This document shows positions 53,536 through 61,955 of a DNA stretch of 64,000 nucleotides, in pieces. The DNA lies in contig NZ_JACHGT010000010.1 in NCBI RefSeq assembly GCF_014202425.1, forward strand, positions 186,001 through 250,000, in the 5' to 3' direction. Under the pieces are notes generated by a model, which was not told where the DNA came from, made no database searches, and was given only the letters and a program-made list of their open reading frames with translations. Position numbers and translations under genes: made by a program. This DNA is from Phytomonospora endophytica. GTDB lineage: Bacteria > Actinomycetota > Actinomycetes > Mycobacteriales > Micromonosporaceae. Positions within the stretch are counted from its first letter, which is position 1; the number at the start of each line of letters is the position of its first letter.

Positions 53536-54438
53536 ATGCCGAAGTTACGCACCCTCTTACTCCTCGCGGTCACCGTGCTCGCGAGCGGGACGGCGCTGGT
53601 CGTCCCGAGCGTCTCCGCGTCCGCCGCGGTGGCCTGCGCGACCCCGTGGAGCGCCTCGACCGTCTACACCGCCAACAACGTCGCCTCCCACAACGGCCAC
53701 AACTGGCGCGCCAAGTGGTGGACGCAGGGCGAGACCCCCGGCACCACCGGCGAATGGGGCGTCTGGGCCGACAACGGCGCCTGCGACGGCGGCGGCGGTC
53801 CCGGAAACCCCGATCCTTCGGGCTTCGTGGTCACCGAGGCGCAGTTCAACCAGATGTTCCCCGGCCGGAACTCCTTCTACACCTACAGTGGACTCACCGC
53901 CGCGATCCAGGCGTTCCCGGCATTCGCCGGAACCGGTGGCGACACCATCAAGAAGCAGGAGGCCGCGGCCTTCCTGGCCAACGTCTCCCACGAGACCGGC
54001 GGCCTGGTGTACATCGTCGAGCAGAACCAGAACAACTACCCGCACTACTGCGACGCCGGCCAGCCCTACGGCTGCCCCGCCGGCCAGGCCGCCTACTACG
54101 GCCGCGGCCCGATCCAGCTGTCCTGGAACTTCAACTACAAGGCCGCCGGCGACGCCCTGGGCATCAACCTGCTGGCCGACCCCTGGCAGGTCGAGCGCAA
54201 CGCGGCGACCTCCTGGAAGACCGCGCTGTGGTACTGGATGACCCAGAACGGGCCCGGCACCATGACCGCCCACAACGCGATGGTCAACTCGCGCGGCTTC
54301 GGCGAGACCATCCGCAGCATCAACGGCTCCCTCGAATGCAACGGCGGCAACCCCGGCCAGGTCGAGAGCCGCGTGAGCAAGTACCGCTCCTTCACCTCGC
54401 TCCTCGGCGTGGCCCCGGGCGCGAACCTGTACTGCTGA
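53536..54438 (+). CDS. Secreted family 19 chitinase with CBM5/12 domain
   Basis: A 300-residue endochitinase. Signal peptide (MPKLRTLLLLAVTVLASGTA, then SVSASAAV), a chitin-binding CBM5/12 domain at about 35-80 (WSASTVYTANNVASHNGHNW, AKWWTQGETPG), a Gly/Pro linker, and the GH19 catalytic domain from about 97. The catalytic acid is Glu153 in ANVSHETGG; YYGRGPIQLSWNFNYKAAGD is the GH19 signature. The layout matches Streptomyces ChiC. The ATG follows GGGAGAGG. It hydrolyses chitin outside the cell, for feeding or attack on fungi. Confidence 0.94.
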   Translation: MPKLRTLLLLAVTVLASGTALVVPSVSASAAVACATPWSASTVYTANNVASHNGHNWRAKWWTQGETPGTTGEWGVWADNGACDGGGGPGNPDPSGFVVTEAQFNQMFPGRNSFYTYSGLTAAIQAFPAFAGTGGDTIKKQEAAAFLANVSHETGGLVYIVEQNQNNYPHYCDAGQPYGCPAGQAAYYGRGPIQLSWNFNYKAAGDALGINLLADPWQVERNAATSWKTALWYWMTQNGPGTMTAHNAMVNSRGFGETIRSINGSLECNGGNPGQVESRVSKYRSFTSLLGVAPGANLYC

Positions 54439-54460
54439 CCGGCATCCCCCGATACCTCCG

Positions 54461-54497
54461 GGAGAACACCCCCGCGCTCGCCGCGGGGGTGTTCTCC
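54461..54497 (+). terminator. Very strong hairpin terminator of the chitinase gene
   Basis: A perfect 16-bp stem (GGAGAACACCCCCGCG and complement) with a 5-nt loop, 22 bp past the chitinase stop. It also lies in the open frame of the next gene. Confidence 0.8.
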
Positions 54498-54878
54498 GCC
54501 CGCCTGCTCGCCGGGCAGGACCTTTCGGGACTGATCGTCGTCGACGACGAGGACATGCCGTGCAAGGTGCTCCCCGGGACGCAGGTCCTGCGGATGGCCG
54601 TCCCGGCCTACCGCCAGGACGACCCGGTGCTCGCACGCGTCATCGACGCGCCGGAGGCCGATCTCTTCCCGCGCGAACTCGGCGCCCGGACCGTCGGGGA
54701 CGGACTCGACCAGGCCGACCGTGAACTGCCCGTGGTCGACGGCGACGCCACGGCCCTGGAGATCGCCTCGGTCATGGCCGCGAGCTCCTCGCCGGTGGCC
54801 GCCGTCGCCGCGGAGGACCGGATGCTCGGCGCGATCACCCTCGACGCGCTGCTCGACCGGATGCTCGATCTGGGCTAG
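54489..54878 (+). CDS. CBS-domain protein, 5' end probably truncated
   Basis: At least 129 residues of a paired CBS-domain protein: RLLAGQDLSGLIVVDDEDMP and VLPGTQVLRMAVPAYRQDDP in the first domain, then DRELPVVDGDATALEIASVM and AAEDRMLGAITLDALLDRML in the second. Homologues begin about 15-20 residues before the TPAL segment, but here the upstream frame has no ATG, GTG or TTG until GTG 54489, which sits inside the chitinase terminator hairpin. No ribosome site is available. Either it starts at a rare codon, or its start was lost when chitinase DNA was joined here. CBS pairs sense adenosine nucleotides; the next gene, a transporter, may be its partner. Confidence 0.6.
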   Translation: MFSARLLAGQDLSGLIVVDDEDMPCKVLPGTQVLRMAVPAYRQDDPVLARVIDAPEADLFPRELGARTVGDGLDQADRELPVVDGDATALEIASVMAASSSPVAAVAAEDRMLGAITLDALLDRMLDLG

Positions 54879-54884
54879 GGTCGC

Positions 54885-54960
54885 TGGCGGCGTCGGTCAG
54901 CCGACGTGGTGTGCCGGGAAGTCTGGTCGGCGGATCTTTCGCCGACCCTGAAATCCGGGT
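54885..54960 (+). promoter_or_regulatory. Structured leader, candidate riboswitch, before the SLC13/ArsB-type gene
   Basis: Two clear hairpins: CGTCGG-TCAG-CCGACG (54891-54906) and GGTCGGCG-GATCTTT-CGCCGACC (54925-54947). Between them lies GTGTGCCGGGAAGTCTGGT, and after them CCTGAAATCCGGG. The single-stranded GGGAAGTCTGGT resembles, but does not equal, the core of cobalamin-type riboswitches. The 90-bp gap has no other content. Confidence 0.5.
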
Positions 54961-54968
54961 GCTCTCTC

Positions 54969-56255
54969 GTGGATCAGTTCGATGTGATCGCCGCCTGCGT
55001 CATCTTCTTCGGCGCCTACGTGCTCATCGCCACCGAGAAGGTCGACCGGGTCGCCGTCGCCCTCGGCGGCGCCGCGCTGGTGCTGATCCTGCGCATCACC
55101 GACGCGCACCATGTCTTCTTCGACGAGGCCACCGGCATCGAATGGAACGTCGTCTTCCTGCTGCTCGGGATGATGATCATCGTCGGCGTGCTCCGGCCGA
55201 CCGGCGTCTTCGAGTATCTGGCCGTCTGGGCCGCCAAACGCGCCCGTGGCCGCCCGTTCCGGATCATGGCCCTGCTCATCGTCATCACCGCCGGAGCCTC
55301 CGCCCTGCTCGACAACGTCACCACCGTCCTGCTCGTCGTCCCCGTGACGCTGCTGATCTGCCGGCGACTGGCGACCGACCCCGTGCCCTTCCTGCTCGCC
55401 GAGGTCTTCGCCTCCAACATCGGTGGAACCGCGACCCTGATCGGCGACCCACCAAACGTCATCATCGCCGCCAAGGCAGGACTGACCTTCAACGACTTCC
55501 TCGTCCACCCGGCCCCCGTCGTGGTCGTGCTCGTCGCCGCCCTCATCGGCACGTGCCGGCTCCTGTTCGGGCGCCGGATGACCGTCGACGCCGAGAGGGC
55601 CGAGGCGATCATGCGCCTGTCGGAGAAGGAGGCGATCCGCGACAAGGCACTGCTCGTCAAGGCCGGGATCGTGCTCGCCGCCGTGCTGGCCGCGTTCGTG
55701 CTGCATCCGGTCCTGCACTACGAACCGTCCATCGTCGCCATGCTCGGCGCCGGGATCCTCGTCGCCATCGCGAAACTCGAACCCGCCGAGGCGATGCGCG
55801 ACGTCGAATGGCACACCCTGGCCTTCTTCGCCGGGCTGTTCGTCATGATCGGCGGACTGGTCAACGTCGGCGTCATCGACGAGATCTCGACGGCGGCCGG
55901 CGAGGCCGTCGGCGACGACGTCCCCCTCGCCTCGGGCGTGCTCATCTGGGGTTCGGGACTGCTGTCGGCGATCATCGACAACATCCCCTACGTCGCCTCG
56001 ATGAGCCCCATCGTCGCCGGTCTCGTGGCGGGCGACCCGGGCCGCGACGTGCTGTGGTGGTCGCTGACCCTCGGTGCCGATCTCGGCGGCAACGCCACGA
56101 TCATCGGCGCCTCCGCCAACGTCGTCGTGGCGGGCATCGCCGCCCGCAACGGTCACCCCATAGGGTTCTGGCGCTTCGCCCGTGCGGGGGCGGTCGTGGC
56201 GGCGGTGACGCTGGTGATCTCACACGCGTACGTGTGGGCGCGATACCTCGCCTGA
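54969..56255 (+). CDS. SLC13/ArsB/NhaD-type ion transporter
   Basis: A 428-residue integral membrane protein of the IT superfamily (CitMHS/ArsB/NhaD). Two inverted halves show the hairpin motifs SALLDNVTTVLLVVP plus NIGGTATLIGDPPNVIIAAK in the first half, and SAIIDNIPYVASMSP plus LGGNATIIGASANVVVAGIA in the second. These Asn/Gly-rich loops are the substrate sites of arsenite, sodium/proton or dicarboxylate carriers. GTG 54969 is used; no strong ribosome site. It lies behind a structured RNA leader, which suggests ion-dependent control. Arsenite is unlikely to be the only option because no ars gene is near. Confidence 0.85.
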   Translation: MDQFDVIAACVIFFGAYVLIATEKVDRVAVALGGAALVLILRITDAHHVFFDEATGIEWNVVFLLLGMMIIVGVLRPTGVFEYLAVWAAKRARGRPFRIMALLIVITAGASALLDNVTTVLLVVPVTLLICRRLATDPVPFLLAEVFASNIGGTATLIGDPPNVIIAAKAGLTFNDFLVHPAPVVVVLVAALIGTCRLLFGRRMTVDAERAEAIMRLSEKEAIRDKALLVKAGIVLAAVLAAFVLHPVLHYEPSIVAMLGAGILVAIAKLEPAEAMRDVEWHTLAFFAGLFVMIGGLVNVGVIDEISTAAGEAVGDDVPLASGVLIWGSGLLSAIIDNIPYVASMSPIVAGLVAGDPGRDVLWWSLTLGADLGGNATIIGASANVVVAGIAARNGHPIGFWRFARAGAVVAAVTLVISHAYVWARYLA

Positions 56256-56429
56256 CGGCCGCCACGGGCCCGGTCGGCCAACGGCATCCCATCCGGCCAG
56301 TCAATCCACTGTGGACGGTTCTCGCCCTTCGGTCCCAAAACAGCTGATGGACCAGGCATTTCCCTCTTCTGTCCGCACTTCGGCGCCTTCGTCCGACGAA
56401 TTCACTGAATGAGCCCATGCGTCCATCCA

Positions 56430-56493
56430 TTGACATACATCGAACGGTGGACGAGCTTCGGATGACATCGGCCCCGGGATCCCTACCCGGGGC
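56430..56493 (+). promoter_or_regulatory. Candidate promoter and leader hairpin of the M4 protease gene
   Basis: TTGACA at 56430-56435 is a good -35; a -10 17 bp further (GAGCTT) is poor. A perfect 8-bp hairpin GCCCCGGG-ATCCCTA-CCCGGGGC lies at 56471-56493, 24 bp before the start. Confidence 0.4.
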
Positions 56494-56516
56494 ACCGACG
56501 GAAGGAGAGCGTCCAT

Positions 56517-58082
56517 ATGCGACGCCTTATCGGCGCCGGGGCGGCCACCGTGCTCGCCACGGCGCTTTTGACCGCCGGGGCCATGTCCTACGCGGACGAA
56601 CCCGGCGATCCCGGCGCGACCGACCCCCTCGGCATCGCCACCGCGGCCGCCGACGCCCTGGTCGCCCAGCGCGGTGACGAACTCAAACTCACCGCCGAGG
56701 ACACCGTCGCCCAGACGGGCGTCACCCGCGCCCTCGGCCTCAACTACGTGTCCTACAGCCGAAGCCACGCCGGCATCCCCGTCGTCGGCGGCGACTTCGT
56801 CGTGATCACCGACGACACCGGCAAGATCCTGTACACCCAGGTGTCACAGGGCGAGGCCATCGACGTCACGACCACCCCCGAGGTCAGCGCGGCCAAGGCC
56901 GCCAAGACCGTCACCTCCCTCGTGGACGCTCCACAGGGGACCCCGCAACTCGTCGTGCTCGCCTGGACCGACCCGGCACTGGCCTGGGAGAGCATCGTCG
57001 AGACCACCGAGGACGGCGCGCCCTCGCTGACGCACGTCTTCGTGGACGCCCTGACCGGTAGGGAGATCACCCGCTACGACGAGATCCTCGCGGGCACCGG
57101 CAAGACCTACTACAACGGCCAGGGCACCGACGTCACCGTCGGCACCACGTCCGACGGCGGCGGCTTCACCATGGCCGACCCGGAGCGTTCGGGCGTCAGC
57201 TGCGCCGAGGAGGGCGGCTCGCCGCTCACCGACGACGACGACGCCTGGGGCGACGGCACCGGCACCGACCTGGTCACGGCCTGCGTCGACGCCATGTACG
57301 CCGCCGCCACCGAGTGGGACATGCTCAAGGCCTGGCTCGACCGCGACGGCTTCACCGGCGACGGTGAGGGCTTCCCGATGTACGTGGGCATGGACGACGT
57401 CAACGCCTACTGGGACGGCAGCTCGACCACCTTCGGCCACTCCCAGGACGGCGAGCGTCAGCTCACCCCGATCGACATCGTGGCGCACGAGATCGGCCAC
57501 GGCATCTTCCAGTACTCGCCCGGCGGCTCCGGCGGCGGCAACGAGACCGGCGGCATCAACGAGGGCACCGGCGACATCTTCGGCGCCCTCACCGAGTGGT
57601 ACTCCGCCCAGGCCAACGATGAGGCGCACGACCCGGGCGACTACACCGTCGGCGAGGAGGGCGGCCTGCTGAACCCCGGCGAGCCGATCCGCTACATGTA
57701 CGACCCCTCGCAGGCCGGCGACCCGAACTGCTGGACCGAGGAGATCCCGGGCACCGAGGTGCACGCCGCCGCGGGCCCGATCAACCACTGGTTCTACCTG
57801 CTGGCCGAGGGCACCGCGGCCGCGGGCGACGGCAAGCCGGGCAGCACCACCTGTAACGACAGCACGCTGACCGGGATCGGCATCGAGAAGGCCGGTCAGG
57901 TCTGGATGGGCGCGCTCAACGGCAAGACCTCCGGCTGGACCTACACCGACGCGCGGACGGCGGCCCTGAACTTCGCCGCCACCTCCCCGCTGTTCGCCAC
58001 CTGCGCCGAGTACGACGCCACCAAGGCGGCGTTCGACGCGGTGACGGTGCCGGCCGAGTCGGATCCGGCCTGCGGCAAGTAG
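56517..58082 (+). CDS. Secreted M4 (thermolysin-like) metalloprotease
   Basis: A 521-residue neutral protease precursor. Signal peptide (MRRLIGAGAATVLATALLTA), FTP/PepSY propeptide to about residue 190 (HAGIPVVGGDFVVITDDTGK), then the catalytic domain. Zinc ligands are His324 and His328 in VAHEIGHGIFQYSP and the Glu of GGINEGTGDIFG; the late active-site His is in AAAGPINHWFYLLAEG. The ATG has GGAAGGAG 9 nt upstream. There is no C-terminal binding domain. A secreted scavenging protease, active after propeptide removal. Confidence 0.93.
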   Translation: MRRLIGAGAATVLATALLTAGAMSYADEPGDPGATDPLGIATAAADALVAQRGDELKLTAEDTVAQTGVTRALGLNYVSYSRSHAGIPVVGGDFVVITDDTGKILYTQVSQGEAIDVTTTPEVSAAKAAKTVTSLVDAPQGTPQLVVLAWTDPALAWESIVETTEDGAPSLTHVFVDALTGREITRYDEILAGTGKTYYNGQGTDVTVGTTSDGGGFTMADPERSGVSCAEEGGSPLTDDDDAWGDGTGTDLVTACVDAMYAAATEWDMLKAWLDRDGFTGDGEGFPMYVGMDDVNAYWDGSSTTFGHSQDGERQLTPIDIVAHEIGHGIFQYSPGGSGGGNETGGINEGTGDIFGALTEWYSAQANDEAHDPGDYTVGEEGGLLNPGEPIRYMYDPSQAGDPNCWTEEIPGTEVHAAAGPINHWFYLLAEGTAAAGDGKPGSTTCNDSTLTGIGIEKAGQVWMGALNGKTSGWTYTDARTAALNFAATSPLFATCAEYDATKAAFDAVTVPAESDPACGK

Positions 58083-58101
58083 AAGACCGCACTCGTACGA
58101 C

Positions 58102-58137
58102 CGACCGGGATCGCGTCCGTGAGCGCGGTCCCGGTCG
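58102..58137. terminator. Hairpin terminator between convergent genes
   Basis: A 14-bp stem with one G-U pair (CGACCGGGATCGCG / CGCGGTCCCGGTCG) and 8-nt loop, 20 bp past the M4 protease stop and 46 bp before the stop of the VWA gene. Confidence 0.7.
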
Positions 58138-58182
58138 CACGCGTTCGGGGCCGGCGGGTCCGGCGCTCGCGGCCCGCACGCG

Positions 58183-60006
58183 CTAGAAGTTGCTCAGCAC
58201 CGACACGAACACCTTGTCGATCGTCGACGGGTCGCGCGCGTCGTAGGCGGTCGCGCGCGAGGTCTCGCTGATCTTGTCGAGGGTGGTGAAGTCGGCCTGC
58301 TCACCGAAGGCGATGGAGAAGACGCGCACCGAGCGCTCCAGGTTCGCCGCGTCGACCTCGGTGAGGAGCCGGCCGAGGTCGTTGTCGGCGGAGTACTCGT
58401 TCTTGCCGTCGGTCAGGATGACCACGGCGGTGATCTTCTCCGGGTCGGTGTGCTCCACCATGTATTCGTGCGCCGCCCGCACGGTCGTGTACAGCGCCGT
58501 GCCGCCGTCGGCGTTGAGCCCGTTGATGACCTCCGCGGCGTCGTCGGTGGAGTCGCCGACCTCTCGCAGCGGGCGCAGCTCGTGGTAGGGCAGCCTCGTG
58601 CCCAGCGCGGCCTCGTCGGAGAACTCCCACAGCGCCAGTTCGTCTTGCGGATGGAGCCGCCCGAGAGCGCTCACCGCCGCCTGTTTGGCCGCCTCCAGGC
58701 GGCTGAGCCCGCCAACGGCGGGGTCGTTCATCGAACCCGAGACGTCCATGACCAGAAGGATCCGGGCCCGCTTCCGCAGGCGGTCCCAGCTGTCCAGGAT
58801 CTGCGTGAGCACGTGCGGCTTCGGCGGCTCGATGACCGCGAGGGTGCGGTTGTCGGGTGCGCCGATCGAGCCGGCCACGGCGTCCGTGAGGACGTTGGTG
58901 TTGCTGCGGAAGCCGAGATCCTGGAAGCGCTTCTGCTGCTCGCCTTCGCTGATGAACGCGAGGAAGTCGGCGGCGGCCGCGCGCTGGTCCTCCGAGGCGT
59001 TCGGCAAAACGACGTAGGGGTGGTCCATGACCAGGGTGCCGTCGCTCGGGTACAGCGTGACGAGCCGCTCCGACGGCGCGCCGGATCCGATGAGCGCGGG
59101 ATCTCCGTTCGGGCTGCCCTGGTTGTACAGGTGCACGAGCTGCTCCTGCATCGCGATGGCGCTGACGTAGGAGCCGGCCTTGCCTTCGGCGTCGGCGGCG
59201 TAGAGGTTCTTGATGTAGCCGACCCCGTCGTCGGAGTAGTGCAGAACGCTCTTCTCGACGCCGTGCACGAACTCCTCGACCTCCGGGGATCCGAGGCGGT
59301 CGGGGGTCAGCTCGGTGGTGATGCCGGTCGCGGCGTAGAAGGTCGCGATCGTGGCGGCCATGCCCGAGGTGGACAGGTGCGGGTTGTCCTTGCCGAAGGT
59401 GAAGCGGCCCCACTCGGGGTGGCCGCGGGCGGCCCAGCCCTCCTCGCTCGTGGCGAGTTCGAAGATGTCGCGCCAGCCGACCTCGGCGCTCGGCCAGCCG
59501 AGTGCGGTCGCCCGGCTTTCGAGCATCGCGATGACCAGGGGGCTGTTGGCGACCGAGGGGTAGGAGTCGCCGGGCGGGAGGATGGTGGCGGTGTCCGCTC
59601 TTTCCGTCATGACGCTGAGCCACAGCGAGGAGGTCGGCAGCCACACCTGCGGGACGGGCGCGCCGTCGCGCTGTTCGTCCCAGCCGGTCGACAGGGCCTC
59701 CATGGCCGCGCCCGAGGTCGTCTTGTGGACGGCGATCTCGGCGCAGCGGCCCGCGGTGAACTCGCGGCCGGACTTCCCGTAGGCCTCGGCCAGCTCGGTG
59801 ATCAGGCCGCTCTTCTCCGTGGAGGAGTTGATCTCGACGGCGACGCAGTCGCCGGCCGGTCCCGTGGAGCAGGCGTTGACGCCGACGACGAACAGTAGTA
59901 ACGCCACCGTGGCGATGGCCACGCCGAAGAGGACCCTGCGCAGGGTCGGCCGACCCCGCCCGATGTTGCGGACGCCTGCGAGCATGCCGCCCCCGTTCTC
60001 GCTCAT
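58183..60006 (-). CDS. Membrane-anchored binding-protein/VWA fusion protein
   Basis: A 607-residue protein with an N-terminal membrane anchor (RRVLFGVAIATVALLLFVVG). Residues about 50-385 resemble an extracellular solute-binding protein fold (SBP_bac_11-like; KTTSGAAMEALSTGWDEQRD, NSPLVIAMLESRATALGW, GDPALIGSGAPSERLVTLYP). Residues about 412-600 are a von Willebrand A domain with a full MIDAS (DVSGSMN at about 419, a later Thr in GGTALYTT and Asp in VVILTDGKNEYS). Fusions of this kind are frequent in actinomycetes, and their ligand is unknown. It is followed upstream by a two-helix membrane protein that is probably co-transcribed. Confidence 0.82.
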   Translation of the reverse strand: MSENGGGMLAGVRNIGRGRPTLRRVLFGVAIATVALLLFVVGVNACSTGPAGDCVAVEINSSTEKSGLITELAEAYGKSGREFTAGRCAEIAVHKTTSGAAMEALSTGWDEQRDGAPVPQVWLPTSSLWLSVMTERADTATILPPGDSYPSVANSPLVIAMLESRATALGWPSAEVGWRDIFELATSEEGWAARGHPEWGRFTFGKDNPHLSTSGMAATIATFYAATGITTELTPDRLGSPEVEEFVHGVEKSVLHYSDDGVGYIKNLYAADAEGKAGSYVSAIAMQEQLVHLYNQGSPNGDPALIGSGAPSERLVTLYPSDGTLVMDHPYVVLPNASEDQRAAAADFLAFISEGEQQKRFQDLGFRSNTNVLTDAVAGSIGAPDNRTLAVIEPPKPHVLTQILDSWDRLRKRARILLVMDVSGSMNDPAVGGLSRLEAAKQAAVSALGRLHPQDELALWEFSDEAALGTRLPYHELRPLREVGDSTDDAAEVINGLNADGGTALYTTVRAAHEYMVEHTDPEKITAVVILTDGKNEYSADNDLGRLLTEVDAANLERSVRVFSIAFGEQADFTTLDKISETSRATAYDARDPSTIDKVFVSVLSNF

Positions 60007-60103
60007 CCGTCGACTGTAGACGGAGCCGCCGGGGAACGGTCCCGGTTGGGCTCACAGTAACGGGTCGGGTCACCCGTCCCGGGTCTCGAAGCGGCGCGGG
60101 CTG

Positions 60104-60646
60104 CTATCCGGTGAGGAGGTTGATCGCGATGCCGACCGGCACCGAGGCCAGTACGCCGAGTCCGAAGAACATCCACTGTGTCCGGAGGGCCGTCCGCTCG
60201 CGCGCGGCGAGCTCCGCGCGGAATCGCTCCCAGGCGCGGACGGTCACGTCCTGCTCGGTCTTGAGGGAGCCGATGTGCTCCTCGGCGAGTCCGTGGATCC
60301 GCTCGCGCGCCTTCTTGGCGGTGGCCGGATCGTTTTCGACGTCGGCGATCAGTGCCGCGGCCTTCCTGGCCACGGCGTCGACCGAGGAGGCGGCCAGCCC
60401 GGCGAGGCCGGGCGGCTCCGGTGGTGGCGGCCGGTGCGAGGTGAGCAGGAGGACGTAGACAACCGCGCCCACGAGGATGGTGCCCACGACCGCGGAGGCG
60501 GCGAGCGCGCTGCCGGAGAGCCGCACGACCCCCAGCCGCTCCACGACGACGAAACCGAGGCCGAGCGAGAGGAAGAAGGCGGTCCCGGTCGTGAGGATGC
60601 CGGGCGGAACCGTGCGGCCGGTGGGCCGGGGCGGGCGGGCGCTCAT
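60104..60646 (-). CDS. Hypothetical membrane protein with coiled-coil middle
   Basis: A 180-residue protein with two membrane helices near the N-terminus (PPGILTTGTAFFLSLGLGFV; AASAVVGTILVGAVVYVLLL), a charged helical middle (TAKKARERIHGLAEEHIGSL, WERFRAELAARERTALRTQW) likely to be a coiled coil, and a last helix (MFFGLGVLASVPVGIAINLL). ATG 60646 is used; GTG 60652 is possible. It lies 97 bp upstream of the VWA gene. Function unknown. Confidence 0.6.
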   Translation of the reverse strand: MSARPPRPTGRTVPPGILTTGTAFFLSLGLGFVVVERLGVVRLSGSALAASAVVGTILVGAVVYVLLLTSHRPPPPEPPGLAGLAASSVDAVARKAAALIADVENDPATAKKARERIHGLAEEHIGSLKTEQDVTVRAWERFRAELAARERTALRTQWMFFGLGVLASVPVGIAINLLTG

Positions 60647-60864
60647 CGCCACATTGAACCCGCGTCGCGCTCCCCGCACCACTCTCGTGGTGCCCACCAT
60701 GCCGACGGCCCCGGAACGCGGTCGGGTCGATTTCCTCGGTATGACGGCCGATCGGCGGCACCTCGATCCCCCGAACACCGCGTCGTCCTCACGCGAGGTC
60801 TTCCCTCGCAAGATCACGCGTGGCAGGGTTGTCGATCATCCCCTCCACGCACCGAGGTTCCGAC

Positions 60865-61806
60865 ATGTCCTCACCCGTCACCCGCCGCGCGGCCATCACC
60901 GCCGGCCTCGCCGCCGCCGGTGCCCTCGCCGTTCCGGCCGCCGCCTCCGCGAGTCCCGCCCGCCGCGAAGGCACCCTGACCACCGCCGCCGCTCCCTCGC
61001 CCGTCCTCGGCGAGGACATCGCCTACATCGCCTACCTGCCGTACGGCTACCGGCGTGGCCGAAACCGTTACCCGGTCGTCTACCTCCTCCACGGCCGCGG
61101 TGACGACATGACCGGCTGGTCGCGGATGAAGCCCGTCCTCGACGAGCTGATCGCCGAACACCGCATCCCGCCGGTCATCGCCGTCATGCCCGACGCGCAG
61201 TACAGCGAGGCCGGTGGCTACTACGTCGACTCCGCCTTCACCGGCACGCCCGCCGGGCGGCCCGTCGAGACCGCCTTCACCACCGACCTCATCGCCCACG
61301 TCGACGGCACCTACCGCACCCGCACCGACCGCGCCTCACGTCTCGTCGGCGGGTACTCCATGGGAGGCGCGGGAGCACTGCGTTACGTCCTGGCACACCA
61401 GGACCTTTTCGCCGCGGCCCTCGTGCTCAGCCCCGCCGTGTACACGCCGACTCCGCCCGCGGACTCCTCCGTGCGCGAGTTCGGCGCCTTCGGTGACGGC
61501 GAGACGCGCTTCGCCGAGGAGGTCTACCTGGCCAAGAACTACCCGGCGCTGCTGGCCACAGTGGACACCGCCCTGCCGGTGCACACCTATGTGGCCGTCG
61601 GCGACGACGAATGGGCCAACCCCGATCCGGCCGACTTCCGCCACGACCTCGACTTCGAGGCGGCGGTCGTGCACAACCACCTCAAGCGCACGCCCGGCGT
61701 GAGCACCGAGTTCCGGGTCCTCGGCGGCGGACACGACTGGGACGTCTGGGAACCCGCCTTCGCCGACGGTCTCCCGCATCTGTTCACGGCCCTCGGCGAG
61801 GCCTGA
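60865..61806 (+). CDS. Secreted esterase, antigen 85/esterase D type (Tat signal)
   Basis: A 313-residue alpha/beta hydrolase. The N-terminus SPVTRRAAITAGLAAAGALA carries a twin-arginine and fits a Tat signal, cleaved near PAAASASP. The oxyanion region is VYLLHGRGDDMTGW, the nucleophile elbow GGYSMGGAGAL, and the catalytic His is in LGGGHDWDVWEPAF, as in the putative esterase/Ag85 family. ATG 60865 has GAGG 8 nt upstream. The substrate could be acetylated or feruloylated polysaccharide or a lipid ester. A strong terminator follows. Confidence 0.85.
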   Translation: MSSPVTRRAAITAGLAAAGALAVPAAASASPARREGTLTTAAAPSPVLGEDIAYIAYLPYGYRRGRNRYPVVYLLHGRGDDMTGWSRMKPVLDELIAEHRIPPVIAVMPDAQYSEAGGYYVDSAFTGTPAGRPVETAFTTDLIAHVDGTYRTRTDRASRLVGGYSMGGAGALRYVLAHQDLFAAALVLSPAVYTPTPPADSSVREFGAFGDGETRFAEEVYLAKNYPALLATVDTALPVHTYVAVGDDEWANPDPADFRHDLDFEAAVVHNHLKRTPGVSTEFRVLGGGHDWDVWEPAFADGLPHLFTALGEA

Positions 61807-61844
61807 CCCACCGCGCGACGTTCCACGCCTTCGGTCCGAGACGA

Positions 61845-61880
61845 GCGAAAGGGCCTCCCATCGCGGGGAGGCCCTTTCGC
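61845..61880 (+). terminator. Strong terminator after the esterase gene
   Basis: A perfect 15-bp stem (GCGAAAGGGCCTCCC and complement) with a 6-nt loop, 39 bp past the stop. On either strand a TTTCG or AAAGG edge is present. Confidence 0.8.
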
Positions 61881-61955
61881 GGCAAGCCGCACCGGTCGGC
61901 CGTCCACGTCGGTTAGCCTGAGGGCGAATTCCCCCACCGATCTTTAGGAAACGGC

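Noticed and set aside
61881-61955. M-box or other Mg riboswitch before corA
   Set aside because: The leader is too short and lacks M-box helices; only a promoter-like TTAGCCT and the ribosome site are seen.
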